A stretch of DNA of 64,000 nt from Rhodococcus_F sp040656415 (GTDB lineage: Bacteria; Actinomycetota; Actinomycetes; Mycobacteriales; Mycobacteriaceae): contig NZ_JBFAMC010000001.1 of NCBI RefSeq assembly GCF_040656415.1, positions 744,001-808,000 of the forward strand, written 5' to 3'. The first letter of the stretch is position 1. Each line of letters starts with the position of its first letter. The position numbers and the translations under genes are program-made. Under the pieces are notes generated by a model, which saw nothing but the letters and a program-made list of their open reading frames with translations, was not told the origin of the DNA and searched no databases. This document shows positions 33,690-42,037 of this stretch, piece by piece.

Positions 33690-34523
33690 ATGTCGAATGA
33701 CGAACTGTCAGGAATGACCATTGCCGTCACCGCTGAACGCCGGGCCGCCGACTTCATCACTCTGCTCGAGCGGCACGGTGCCCGCGTCATCCACACGCAG
33801 GCCATCCATGTGCTGCCGCTGATCGACGATTCCGAGCTGCAATCGCGCACGTCGGACATCATCGCGACGCCACCCGACATTCTGATTGTCAGCACAGCCG
33901 TCGGGTTCAGGGGTTGGCTGGATGCGGCTCGATCCTGGGGCCAGGAGGATGCTCTGCTTGCCGCGATGAAGTCGTCCCGCATCATCACGCGCGGTCCCAA
34001 GGCGAAGGGCGCCGTCCGCGGCGCCGGTCTGCGGGAGGAATGGTCTCCGGAGACCGAGTCGTCCGAGGGGGTGTACGAGCACTTGGTCGCTGAAGGGGTT
34101 CGCGGCTTGCGAGTGGCGGTCCAATTGCACGGAACCATCACCGAGTGGGAAACGACCACCGACCTCAGCGTCAGCCTCGCCGAGGCTGGGGCTGAAACGA
34201 CGGCGGTGTCGGTATACCGGTGGATCAGGCCGGAGGATCAGGGTCCGATGCGCGAGTTGGTCGACCTCATCACGAAGGGGGAGGTGGACATGGTCACCTT
34301 CACCAGTGCGCCCGCCGTGGCCTCGCTGCTGGGAACGGCGAAGGACGCCGACCTCGTCGAAGAGCTTCTGGATTCGTTCCGCGGTCCGGTCGCACCCGTC
34401 TGCGTAGGGCCGGTCACCGCCTCGCCACTCGTCACCCTCGGTGTCGACACTCTGCAACCTGCCCGTTCGCGACTCGGCAGCATGGCCAAGTACATCATCG
34501 ACGACCTACCGAAGCAGCGGTGA
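33690..34523 (+). CDS. Uroporphyrinogen-III synthase-like (HemD-domain) protein
   Basis: A 277-residue protein whose whole length is a HemD domain: MTIAVTAERRAADFITLLERHG-type start (quoted in part), LIVSTAVGFRGWLDAA, and the C-terminal region VDMVTFTSAPAVASLLG and VGPVTASPL. HemD closes hydroxymethylbilane to uroporphyrinogen III for heme and corrin. No other heme gene is nearby, and it resembles the N-terminal part of mycobacterial Rv0260c-type proteins, which carry an extra C-terminal DNA-binding domain absent here. So it may be a stand-alone synthase paralogue rather than the housekeeping enzyme. ATG 33690 is chosen; ATG 33714 is an alternative. Confidence 0.75.
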   Translation: MSNDELSGMTIAVTAERRAADFITLLERHGARVIHTQAIHVLPLIDDSELQSRTSDIIATPPDILIVSTAVGFRGWLDAARSWGQEDALLAAMKSSRIITRGPKAKGAVRGAGLREEWSPETESSEGVYEHLVAEGVRGLRVAVQLHGTITEWETTTDLSVSLAEAGAETTAVSVYRWIRPEDQGPMRELVDLITKGEVDMVTFTSAPAVASLLGTAKDADLVEELLDSFRGPVAPVCVGPVTASPLVTLGVDTLQPARSRLGSMAKYIIDDLPKQR

Positions 34524-34574
34524 CCAGCGCGCCCCTTCGAACGGTACTTCGGGGCGACTGGAGAGCGGGCGAGT

Positions 34575-35297
34575 TCAGAGCCGGCCCGGTCCGAGCCCGG
34601 CCGCACGTGCGGCCGCGGACAGAACGGACTCGAGCATGTCGGTGGTGAGTCGGCCGGTGAAGGTGTTCTGCTGACTGACGTGATAGCACCCGAACAGGTG
34701 GATCGAATGTTCTGGGCCGGGGAGTTCGATGTGCGAGCCGTGCGCGAAGCCGGGTCGAGGCCTTGGTACCGACCACCCGGCGTTGTCCAGGGTGGGAAGC
34801 AGAGCCTTCCAACCGAATCCACCGAGAACGATCACAGATCGAAGGCTCGGGCGAAGGATCCTCAGTTCGGACTCCAACCAATGCCGACACTCCTCGCGTT
34901 CGGTCGGGGTGGGCTTGTTCGCGGGTGGCGCGCAATGAACCGGTGAGGTGATCCGGACCCCGAAGAGCTCGAGGCCGTCGCCGCGGTGTGTCGCCGTCGG
35001 CTGGTTTGCCAGGCCTACAGCGTGGAGGGCGGCGTAGAGAAAGTCGCCGCTGCGGTCGCCCGTGAACATGCGCCCAGTCCGATTGGCGCCGTGCGCGGCC
35101 GGCGCCAAACCGACGATCAACATTCGTGCATCCGCCGGGCCGAACCCTGGAACCGGACGGCCCCAGTAGGTTTCGTCTCGGAACGAGGCGCGCTTGTCCC
35201 GAGCGACCCTCTCGCGATACTCGACGAGGCGGGGGCACGCTCGGCATTCGATCAGATCCTCGTCGAGAATTGCGATGTCGGTCCGCGGTGTGCCCAC
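34575..35297 (-). CDS. Family 5 uracil-DNA glycosylase (UDGb-like)
   Basis: A 240-residue base-excision repair enzyme. The N-terminal CRACPRL supplies two of the [4Fe-4S] cluster Cys; others lie in SPVHCAPP and EECRHWL. Motif A, GLAPAAHGANRTGRMFTGD, has the form of family 5 enzymes, with Ala where other families have a catalytic Asp. The C-terminal motif is CYHVSQQNTFTGRL. It removes uracil, hypoxanthine and related bases. GTG 35297 has a strong GGAGG 7 bases upstream and lies inside the 3' end of the preceding PH-domain gene (46-bp overlap), so the two are likely co-transcribed. Rv1259-like. Confidence 0.88.
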   Translation of the reverse strand: MGTPRTDIAILDEDLIECRACPRLVEYRERVARDKRASFRDETYWGRPVPGFGPADARMLIVGLAPAAHGANRTGRMFTGDRSGDFLYAALHAVGLANQPTATHRGDGLELFGVRITSPVHCAPPANKPTPTEREECRHWLESELRILRPSLRSVIVLGGFGWKALLPTLDNAGWSVPRPRPGFAHGSHIELPGPEHSIHLFGCYHVSQQNTFTGRLTTDMLESVLSAAARAAGLGPGRL

Positions 35298-36826
35298 ACG
35301 TCACCTCCGCCCGGCGTCACCGATTCGACGAGTGACCAAGCCTGGTCGGCGGGAAGATCGATTACCTCGTACTTGCCGGTACCCGCCGGTGTCGCGGCGA
35401 TGACGGTCGCGACCCCAGCCCGGCGTTGGAAGAAGGTCTGGCGGACGGTCCACCCGATGATGCCGTCGGACTCGAGGCTGTGTCTGGCTCTGGCAAGGGA
35501 ACCGCTGCGGGTGATCAACCAGCCGGGCAGCACCGCATGACCGAGTCCGCGGTACCGGTCCCATGCGAGTGCAATCCCGCCGACGGCGAGCACGACGATT
35601 GCCGCCCACGCGGGCCAATACACCGGTTGTCCGAGGACGACGACTCCAACGGCGGCTACGAGGGCGATCTCGGCGGGAACCAGCCCACGGAAGTAGCGGC
35701 GACGTTGCGCGGCAGGGCCGTGGAGGGTCAGAGGGACCGCGCTTTGGCGGTCGTCGCCGATGACGGTGGCCATGACTCGTTCGGCCTCTTCACGCGGCGC
35801 CTGGGGGAGCAGAAGGGAGGATTCGCGCTTCTGGGCGCTCACACCGGTCATGATGGCATCGAGACGGGCGCCGCCGGCGAGTCGGAGCAGGAGCGGTTCA
35901 ACGAGCGTCGTGCCGCGCAGGCGCTGACGGTCCAGGGTGGTCTGACGGGTCTCGAGCAGACCGCGACTGACATGGAGGGTGCGGCCGTTATCCGTGAGCT
36001 TCATGTTGCCGTAGTTGACGAGGTAGCGAACGCAGGCCAGTGTGCTCGCCGCGATCACCAGGAGGACGATGCCGACGGAGACCGCCAGGGCGATCCCAGC
36101 GCGTTCGGCCGATTCGATTCCTTCGGCGATAGTTGGCGAACGTGCGATGTTGCCTGCGATCCCGTATTGGAATGCCAGGCCGACGATTGCCACAACCGTC
36201 ACTACTCCGGTCACCGAAAACGGGGCGTAGCGGACCCAGCTCGGTTTCCAGTGCCCGATTTCTTTTACCACGGGTTCGCGAATCACCTCGGGTTCTTCCG
36301 CAGTGGCGGAGACCGATTGGCGAGCCAGTAGCGCGGCGCGAAGGTCCGGAACCAGGCTCGTGGAGAGAGCGTTGAGTTCGAACGTCGCTGAATCGGAACT
36401 CGATCCCACCCGCTGGCCGGTACCGATGCGGACGATCGACAGCCCGAGCATCCGGTGCAGGACCCCGGCTTTCACATCGACGGATCGGATCCTGTTGCGC
36501 GGAATCGACAGAAGCCGCCTTCGAAAAAGGCCCTCGCGCAGTTGCACGTGGACAGGGCCGATGCGGTAGCTCGTCATGACCCAACGCGAGACGCCATACA
36601 CGAACAACACCGCGACCGTGGCCGGGACCCACGCGTAATTTCCGCTTTGGCTGCCGATCACCACCGACAGCAGCAACACGGGCAAGAGCCTGACGATCTC
36701 GGTGACGGGGTGCACCAACAGCATTCGCTTGTCCAAGCGAAGCCACGGCTGCTCCTGCTCGGCTGCGATGGCCGCTTCGCCCTGGGCGATCGGGGGAGCG
36801 ACGCCCGGTTGCGGTGTCGCGCTCAT
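35252..36826 (-). CDS. PH-domain membrane protein (YdbT-like, bPH2/DUF304 repeats)
   Basis: A 524-residue membrane protein. Pairs of hydrophobic helices (about 40-85, 205-280 and 380-425) alternate with bacterial PH (bPH2) domains. WVMTSYRIGPVHVQLREGLF and LLSIPRNRIRSVDV begin the first; YGNMKLTDNGRTLHVSRGLL begins the second; LPGWLITRSGSLARARHSL the third. This is the YdbT architecture. The function is not established; roles in membrane stress or immunity to membrane-active compounds are reported for relatives. ATGA overlap with the upstream YdbS-like gene implies one operon. Confidence 0.82.
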   Translation of the reverse strand: MSATPQPGVAPPIAQGEAAIAAEQEQPWLRLDKRMLLVHPVTEIVRLLPVLLLSVVIGSQSGNYAWVPATVAVLFVYGVSRWVMTSYRIGPVHVQLREGLFRRRLLSIPRNRIRSVDVKAGVLHRMLGLSIVRIGTGQRVGSSSDSATFELNALSTSLVPDLRAALLARQSVSATAEEPEVIREPVVKEIGHWKPSWVRYAPFSVTGVVTVVAIVGLAFQYGIAGNIARSPTIAEGIESAERAGIALAVSVGIVLLVIAASTLACVRYLVNYGNMKLTDNGRTLHVSRGLLETRQTTLDRQRLRGTTLVEPLLLRLAGGARLDAIMTGVSAQKRESSLLLPQAPREEAERVMATVIGDDRQSAVPLTLHGPAAQRRRYFRGLVPAEIALVAAVGVVVLGQPVYWPAWAAIVVLAVGGIALAWDRYRGLGHAVLPGWLITRSGSLARARHSLESDGIIGWTVRQTFFQRRAGVATVIAATPAGTGKYEVIDLPADQAWSLVESVTPGGGDVWAHRGPTSQFSTRI

Positions 36827-37323
36827 GTGGCGTCACCTGCATTCGTTCCCGCGATCTCGGTGAGTCTTGCGACGGTGCGATCCGCTGTGTCTTGATCGAG
36901 GGCCGAGATCGTGACGGCGCCTGCGGAGGACGCAGTGGTCACAGTGACGGTAGCGAGCCCGAGCAGCCGGTCGATGGGTCCGCGTTCGGTGTCGACGGTC
37001 TGCACGCGGGAGATGGGCGCGATACGTCGCTCCTGAGTGAACCAACCGGTGCGGGTGTACACGGCCGTGTCGCTGATCTCCCACCGGTGCACGTGGTAAC
37101 GCCAGAAGGGGACGACGGTGACGTGAACAGCCGCTGCCACGACGGTCAGCGCGAGAACGGTGACCTGCACCCAGGTGGGCCACCAGCGGAAGATGAGTGC
37201 CAGCGCTTGCACGAGAAACAGCGGCAGCCACATCAGAGCGGCGTTGATCGCCCACAGTTGCTTGGCTCTGGGACTGGGCTGCCACGCCGGCTCCGCCATG
37301 GTGACGACGCTGGGCTCGCTCAT
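36823..37323 (-). CDS. PH-domain membrane protein (YdbS-like)
   Basis: A 166-residue protein with two adjacent transmembrane helices (about 23-70) and one bPH2 domain (WRYHVHRWEISDTAVYTRTG, then RIAPISRVQTVDTERGPI-type residues, about 75-160). This small YdbS-like plus large YdbT-like pair is a common two-gene cassette. The start is taken as ATG 37323; ATG 37299 is possible. Its stop overlaps the next gene by 4 bp. Confidence 0.82.
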   Translation of the reverse strand: MSEPSVVTMAEPAWQPSPRAKQLWAINAALMWLPLFLVQALALIFRWWPTWVQVTVLALTVVAAAVHVTVVPFWRYHVHRWEISDTAVYTRTGWFTQERRIAPISRVQTVDTERGPIDRLLGLATVTVTTASSAGAVTISALDQDTADRTVARLTEIAGTNAGDAT

Positions 37324-37406
37324 ATTCTTATGCTTGTCGTGCGCAGGCATTCTGTCGAGAACCGTCCTATCGTGGGGAGTGCCCCTGTAGTAGAAGGAGC
37401 CCAGCA

Positions 37407-37592
37407 ATGACGTCATTCGATGCGGCCGACTCACCGGAGGTGCCCGAGGCGGACCGTCTGGAACAGAGTCTCACTATCGACGACGACGCTTCCGATCAGG
37501 TGGAAGACAAGTCGTCGTTGGAGGTGAACGAGGCCGACGCGGCGGAGCAGAGTCGGGTGGTTCCAGACGACGAAGAGTACCCGCGTGGGTAG
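37407..37592 (+). CDS. Small acidic conserved protein of unknown function
   Basis: A 61-residue, very acidic protein (Asp, Glu) without hydrophobic helix. Two copies of an EAD-x2-EQ motif are seen (VPEADRLEQS and VNEADAAEQS), followed by a PDDEEYPRG end. AAGGAG at 37394-37399 gives a good ribosome-binding site 7 bases before ATG. Similar short proteins with EADxxEQ and a DDEYP end occur in actinobacteria, as I recall, with no known role. Divergent from the PH-domain operon. Confidence 0.7.
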   Translation: MTSFDAADSPEVPEADRLEQSLTIDDDASDQVEDKSSLEVNEADAAEQSRVVPDDEEYPRG

Positions 37593-37656
37593 GTCGAGCC
37601 GACGCGCGCGGCACCGCGGGTGGCAGCTCCGATCAGTTATGGCGCATGATCGCTGA

Positions 37657-40266
37657 GTGACCAATTCAGGTGAAGAATCCGGACGACGCACCATGCTCCC
37701 GACTCCGGGCGTTCCAGCGGTAGCGGCACCCAGCGCATCGGTGCAGGAAGTGGCACCTTCGGCCTCGGCTATGCGGAGGGCGTTGCGGCGTGCTCGCGAC
37801 GGTGTGACGTTGAACGTGGACGAGGCGACGGTTCTGCTGCAGGCTCGGGGCGACGACCTGAAAGAGTTGTGTTCGGCGGCAGGCAAGGTTCGCGATGCCG
37901 GACTCCTCGCGGCAGGTCGCCCCAAGACGGTCACCTATTCGCGCAAGGTGTTCATCCCCTTGACCAGGCTGTGCCGGGACAAGTGCCACTACTGCACCTT
38001 CGTGTCTGTGCCGGGCAAGTTGAGAGCAGAGGGCCACGGAGCGTATCTCGAACCGGACGAGGTGCTCGAGATTGCCCGTCGAGGCGCCGAACTGGGCTGC
38101 AAGGAAGCCCTCTTCACCCTGGGGGACCGACCTGAGGATCGGTGGCCCGAGGCGAAGCAGTGGCTCGAGGAGCGAGGCTACGACTCCACCCTGGACTACG
38201 TGCGGGCCATGGCCATCCGCGTTCTCGAGGAGACTGGTCTGCTCCCGCATCTGAACCCCGGTGTGATGAGTTGGGAGGAGATCTCCAGACTCAAACCGGT
38301 GGCACCGTCGATGGGGTTGATGCTGGAGACCACGTCCGAGCGACTGTTTACCGACAAGGGTGGGTGCCACTACGGCTCCCCCGACAAGGATCCGTCGGTA
38401 CGATTGCGTGTCATCACCGACGCGGGCCGATTGAGTGTGCCGTTCACGACGGGCATCCTGGTGGGGATCGGGGAGACCGTGCGCGATCGTGCGGAATCGC
38501 TCATGGCGATTCGCAAGCTACACAAGGCATTCGGACACGTTCAGGAAGTGCTTGTTCAGAACTTCCTGGCCAAGCCCGATACCGCGATGCGGAATTCGCC
38601 GGATGCCGGACTCGAGGAGTTCCGAGCGACCATAGCTGTGTCACGGCTGCTGTTCGGTCCGAGCATGCGGATCCAATCGCCGCCGAACCTGGTGTCGAAC
38701 GCCGAATGCCGGGCACTGCTGGAGGCCGGCGTCGACGACTGGGGTGGCGTGTCGCCATTGACCCCGGACCACGTCAACCCGGAGCGGCCGTGGCCGAATC
38801 TGGACACCCTGGCCGAGATCACTGCGGAGGGCGGGTTCGTGCTCACCGAGCGCTCCGCCGCGCAGCCGCAGTTCGTTTTGGCAGGCTCGCCTTGGATCGA
38901 CCCGCGCATCACCGGGCATGTGCAGGCGCTCACCGACCCGGACACCGGCCTGGCGAAAGTGGGGGCCTTGCCGGTTGGGCTGCCGTGGCAGGAACCGGAC
39001 GAGTCCTGGGAGTCGGTGGGCCGGGTGGATCTGAACACCGAGATCGACACCGAGGGTCGCAACACTGTGACGCGCAGCGACCTCGGCAGCGCGTTCGGCG
39101 ACTGGGAAACCGTCCGGGAGCAGGTGCTCGAGATCAGTGGCCCGGTGAGGGTGGACACCGACGTGCTCGCAGCGCTACGGAGCGCCGAGCGTGATCCGGC
39201 GGGTTGCACCGACGACGAATACCTGGCCCTGGCCACGGCGGACGGTCCGGGGCTGGAGGCGGTGGTCGCGCTCGCCGATCAGCTCCGCAGGGATGCAGTT
39301 GGCGACGATGTCACCTATGTGGTCAACCGGAACATCAACTTCACCAATGTCTGTTACACCGGTTGCCGGTTCTGCGCATTCGCTCAACGCAAAGGCGACG
39401 CGGACGCCTACACGCTGTCTATGCAGGAGGTGGCGGACCGGGCGTGGGAGGCGCATGTCGCGGGTGCGACCGAGGTGTGCATGCAGGGCGGCATCGACCC
39501 GGAACTTCCGGTCACCGGGTATGCGGATCTGGTGCGAGCGGTCAAGGACCGGGTGCCATCGATGCACGTCCACTCGTTCAGCCCGATGGAGATCGTCAAC
39601 GGCGCCGCGCGTAGTGGCCAGAGCATCCGAGACTGGTTGACGGAGTTGCGTGAAGCCGGTCTGGATACGATTCCCGGGACGGCGGCGGAGATCCTCGACG
39701 ACGAGGTCCGGTGGGTGCTGACCAAGGGCAAACTGCCGACCGCCACCTGGGTCGAGGTTGTGACCACCGCGCACGAAGTTGGACTGCGGTCGAGTTCGAC
39801 CATGATGTACGGCCACGTCGACAACCCCAAACACTGGGTCGGGCACTTTCGCGTTCTGCGTGAAATCCAGGACGACACGGGCGGATTCACCGAGTTCGTT
39901 CCGCTGCCGTTCGTGCATCAGAATTCGCCGTTGTACCTGGCGGGCGCCGCGCGTCCCGGCCCGACGAACCGGGACAACCGAGCTGTTCACGCCTTGGCTC
40001 GGATCATGCTGCACGGCAGAATCCCGAACATCCAGACAAGTTGGGTCAAGCTCGGCATCGCAGGTACTCAGGCGATGTTGCAAGGCGGAGCCAACGATGT
40101 CGGCGGCACTCTGATGGAAGAGACCATCTCCCGTATGGCCGGCTCCGAGTATGGATCGGAAAAGACTGTCGCGGAACTGCGGGCCATCGCCGAGGGAATC
40201 GGGCGCCCCGCGCGCGAAAGAACCACGACCTATGCGCGCCCGGCGGAAAGGACACCGATTACCTGA
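37657..40266 (+). CDS. fbiC: FO synthase FbiC (coenzyme F420 biosynthesis)
   Basis: An 869-residue fusion of CofG and CofH radical SAM halves, as in mycobacteria. The first cluster motif is CRDKCHYCTF near residue 110, the second CYTGCRFCAF near residue 570. FbiC joins a tyrosine-derived part and 5-amino-6-ribitylaminouracil to make the deazaflavin FO, precursor of F420. GTG 37657 is the start; the first 35 or so residues are a low-complexity extension. Followed by fdxC and dapC on the same strand, the order of Rv1173, Rv1177 and Rv1178. Confidence 0.96.
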   Translation: MTNSGEESGRRTMLPTPGVPAVAAPSASVQEVAPSASAMRRALRRARDGVTLNVDEATVLLQARGDDLKELCSAAGKVRDAGLLAAGRPKTVTYSRKVFIPLTRLCRDKCHYCTFVSVPGKLRAEGHGAYLEPDEVLEIARRGAELGCKEALFTLGDRPEDRWPEAKQWLEERGYDSTLDYVRAMAIRVLEETGLLPHLNPGVMSWEEISRLKPVAPSMGLMLETTSERLFTDKGGCHYGSPDKDPSVRLRVITDAGRLSVPFTTGILVGIGETVRDRAESLMAIRKLHKAFGHVQEVLVQNFLAKPDTAMRNSPDAGLEEFRATIAVSRLLFGPSMRIQSPPNLVSNAECRALLEAGVDDWGGVSPLTPDHVNPERPWPNLDTLAEITAEGGFVLTERSAAQPQFVLAGSPWIDPRITGHVQALTDPDTGLAKVGALPVGLPWQEPDESWESVGRVDLNTEIDTEGRNTVTRSDLGSAFGDWETVREQVLEISGPVRVDTDVLAALRSAERDPAGCTDDEYLALATADGPGLEAVVALADQLRRDAVGDDVTYVVNRNINFTNVCYTGCRFCAFAQRKGDADAYTLSMQEVADRAWEAHVAGATEVCMQGGIDPELPVTGYADLVRAVKDRVPSMHVHSFSPMEIVNGAARSGQSIRDWLTELREAGLDTIPGTAAEILDDEVRWVLTKGKLPTATWVEVVTTAHEVGLRSSSTMMYGHVDNPKHWVGHFRVLREIQDDTGGFTEFVPLPFVHQNSPLYLAGAARPGPTNRDNRAVHALARIMLHGRIPNIQTSWVKLGIAGTQAMLQGGANDVGGTLMEETISRMAGSEYGSEKTVAELRAIAEGIGRPARERTTTYARPAERTPIT

Positions 40267-40429
40267 CTGTGGCGGCGATCAACGGATCGGCGGTGGCGGT
40301 TCGCGGCGATCGGATCCCGCGACCCCCCCACCGCCGAAAGGACGGCCGGGCAGGGAATAGTAGTGTCTCTCGCGCGGACCAGTGCCCGCACCTCGTATCT
40401 CTTGGCTCAGAAAGGCAGGGAGGCCGGCA

Positions 40430-40753
40430 GTGCCCTACACGATTGCTGAACCGTGCGTGGATGTCTTGGACAAGGCGTGCATCGAGGAGTGCCCTGTCGA
40501 CTGCATCTACGAGGGCGGGCGGATGCTCTACATCCACCCCGACGAATGCGTGGATTGCGGCGCCTGTGAACCTGTTTGCCCGGTCGAAGCCATTTTCTAC
40601 GAGGACGATGTCCCCGATGAATGGAACGCCTATATCGCCGCGAACGTCGACTTCTTCGATGACCTGGGTTCTCCCGGTGGCGCGGCCAAGCTGGGCAAGG
40701 TCGACTACGACCCACCGTTCATCAAGGCTTTGCCTCCCATGGCTGAGGACTAG
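40430..40753 (+). CDS. fdxC: 7Fe ferredoxin FdxC/FdxA type
   Basis: A 107-residue ferredoxin. Cysteines in CVDVLDKACIEECPVDC supply the [3Fe-4S] and part of the [4Fe-4S] site, and CVDCGACEPVCP the rest. The C-terminal extension (about 40 residues, EWNAYIAANVDFF) is typical of the actinobacterial FdxA/FdxC class. GTG 40430 has GGGAGG (40418-40423) upstream. It is an electron carrier in the cytoplasm; partners may include cytochrome P450s or other oxidoreductases. Two bases separate it from dapC. Confidence 0.92.
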   Translation: MPYTIAEPCVDVLDKACIEECPVDCIYEGGRMLYIHPDECVDCGACEPVCPVEAIFYEDDVPDEWNAYIAANVDFFDDLGSPGGAAKLGKVDYDPPFIKALPPMAED

Positions 40754-40755
40754 AT

Positions 40756-41856
40756 GTGTCCCGTATTCCGGTAGCCAGGTCTCTACCCGATTTTCCCTGG
40801 GATTCCCTCGAGTCGGCGAAGGCGAAAGCCCTTGCCCACCCGGACGGAATCGTCAATCTGTCGGTGGGGACCCCGGTCGATCCGGTCGCGCCGATCATCC
40901 GAGACGCGCTGACCGAGGTCGCCGCTGTTCCTGGCTATCCGACCACGCACGGGACGGACGGATTACGACGCGCGGCGGTCGGGGGGCTGCGCCGACGGTA
41001 CGGGATCGCCGGTATCGATCCGGTGGCGGTGCTACCGGTGATCGGCACCAAGGAATTGATCGCCTGGCTGCCTCGCCTCCTCGGGCTCGGCAGCAATGAT
41101 CTCGTAGTCATTCCGGAGTTGGCTTATCCCACCTACGAGGTCGGTGCACTACTCGCCGGTGCCAGAGTGCTCCGTGCCGACGGACTCAATCGTCTCGGAC
41201 CCGAGGGTGCTTCGCTGATCTTCGTGAATTCGCCCTCCAACCCCACCGGCAGGGTGCTCGGCCTCGAGCACCTTCGCAAGGTGGTCGATTGGGCGCGCAG
41301 TCGTGGTGCGATCGTGGCAGCCGATGAGTGCTATCTGGGGTTGACCTGGGAGGGCGAGGCGCTGTCGATCCTCGACGAACGGGTGAACGACGGCGACCTG
41401 ACAGGACTGCTCGCAGTGCACTCGTTGTCGAAGACATCGAGTCTTGCGAGTTATCGTGCAGGATTCGTCACCGGTGACCCGGCGCTCGTGGCTGAGCTTC
41501 TCGAGGTTCGCAAGCATGCGGGCATGATGGTGCCGCTACCGATCCAATCGGCGATGACTGCCGCCCTGAGCGACGACGTACACGAAAACGAGCAGCGCGA
41601 GCGCTATCGCCGCCGCCGGGAGATTCTTCTCGCGGCTGTTCAGGGTGCCGGCTTCACCGTCGACAACTCCGAGGCCGGGTTGTATCTGTGGGCGACCAGG
41701 GGTGAAGCCTGCCGGGACACTGTCGAATGGTTCGCCGAGCGCGGGATCCTCGTGGCCCCGGGCGAGTTCTACGGGTCGTCCGGTAGCTCTCACGTCCGTA
41801 TCGCCCTCACCGCCACCGACGAACGGATTGCGGCCGCGGCCGAACGGTTGGGCTGA
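40756..41856 (+). CDS. dapC: N-succinyldiaminopimelate aminotransferase DapC
   Basis: A 366-residue class I/II PLP aminotransferase. SVGTPVDPV, YPTTHGTDGLRRA, NSPSNPTGRVL and the PLP-lysine box HSLSKTSSLASYRAGF are seen. In actinobacteria this gene directly follows the ferredoxin (Rv1177-Rv1178), supporting DapC. It converts N-succinyl-2-amino-6-ketopimelate to N-succinyl-LL-diaminopimelate, for lysine and peptidoglycan. GTG 40756 follows the ferredoxin stop directly. Confidence 0.92.
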   Translation: MSRIPVARSLPDFPWDSLESAKAKALAHPDGIVNLSVGTPVDPVAPIIRDALTEVAAVPGYPTTHGTDGLRRAAVGGLRRRYGIAGIDPVAVLPVIGTKELIAWLPRLLGLGSNDLVVIPELAYPTYEVGALLAGARVLRADGLNRLGPEGASLIFVNSPSNPTGRVLGLEHLRKVVDWARSRGAIVAADECYLGLTWEGEALSILDERVNDGDLTGLLAVHSLSKTSSLASYRAGFVTGDPALVAELLEVRKHAGMMVPLPIQSAMTAALSDDVHENEQRERYRRRREILLAAVQGAGFTVDNSEAGLYLWATRGEACRDTVEWFAERGILVAPGEFYGSSGSSHVRIALTATDERIAAAAERLG

Positions 41857-41869
41857 TCGAACCTCGTCG

Positions 41870-41882
41870 GCCTGGGCCAGGC
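41870..41882. promoter_or_regulatory. Short palindrome after dapC
   Basis: GCCTGG, one base, CCAGGC: a 6-1-6 palindrome 13 bp after the dapC stop in the 181-bp gap before pruA. It has too small a loop for a good terminator and no T-run. It may be an operator or an accidental GC palindrome. Confidence 0.25.
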
Positions 41883-42037
41883 TCTGCGAAGGCAGACGCG
41901 TCCGGCGCGTCGAAACCGGGTCGGTGCCGGTGTTCAGCGCTAACCTGAGCACAGGGTTCCGCTCAGTGAGGTGTTCCCCGTCGGTGCGTGGTTCCCGGTT
42001 GCAGTTCCTCACCATCTGAGGGCAGGAGGCAGGCAGC

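Noticed and set aside
34528..34554. CGCCCC/GGGGCG inverted repeat between the HemD-like and UDG genes
   Set aside because: The 6-bp stem with a 15-base loop and no T-run is too weak to call a terminator.
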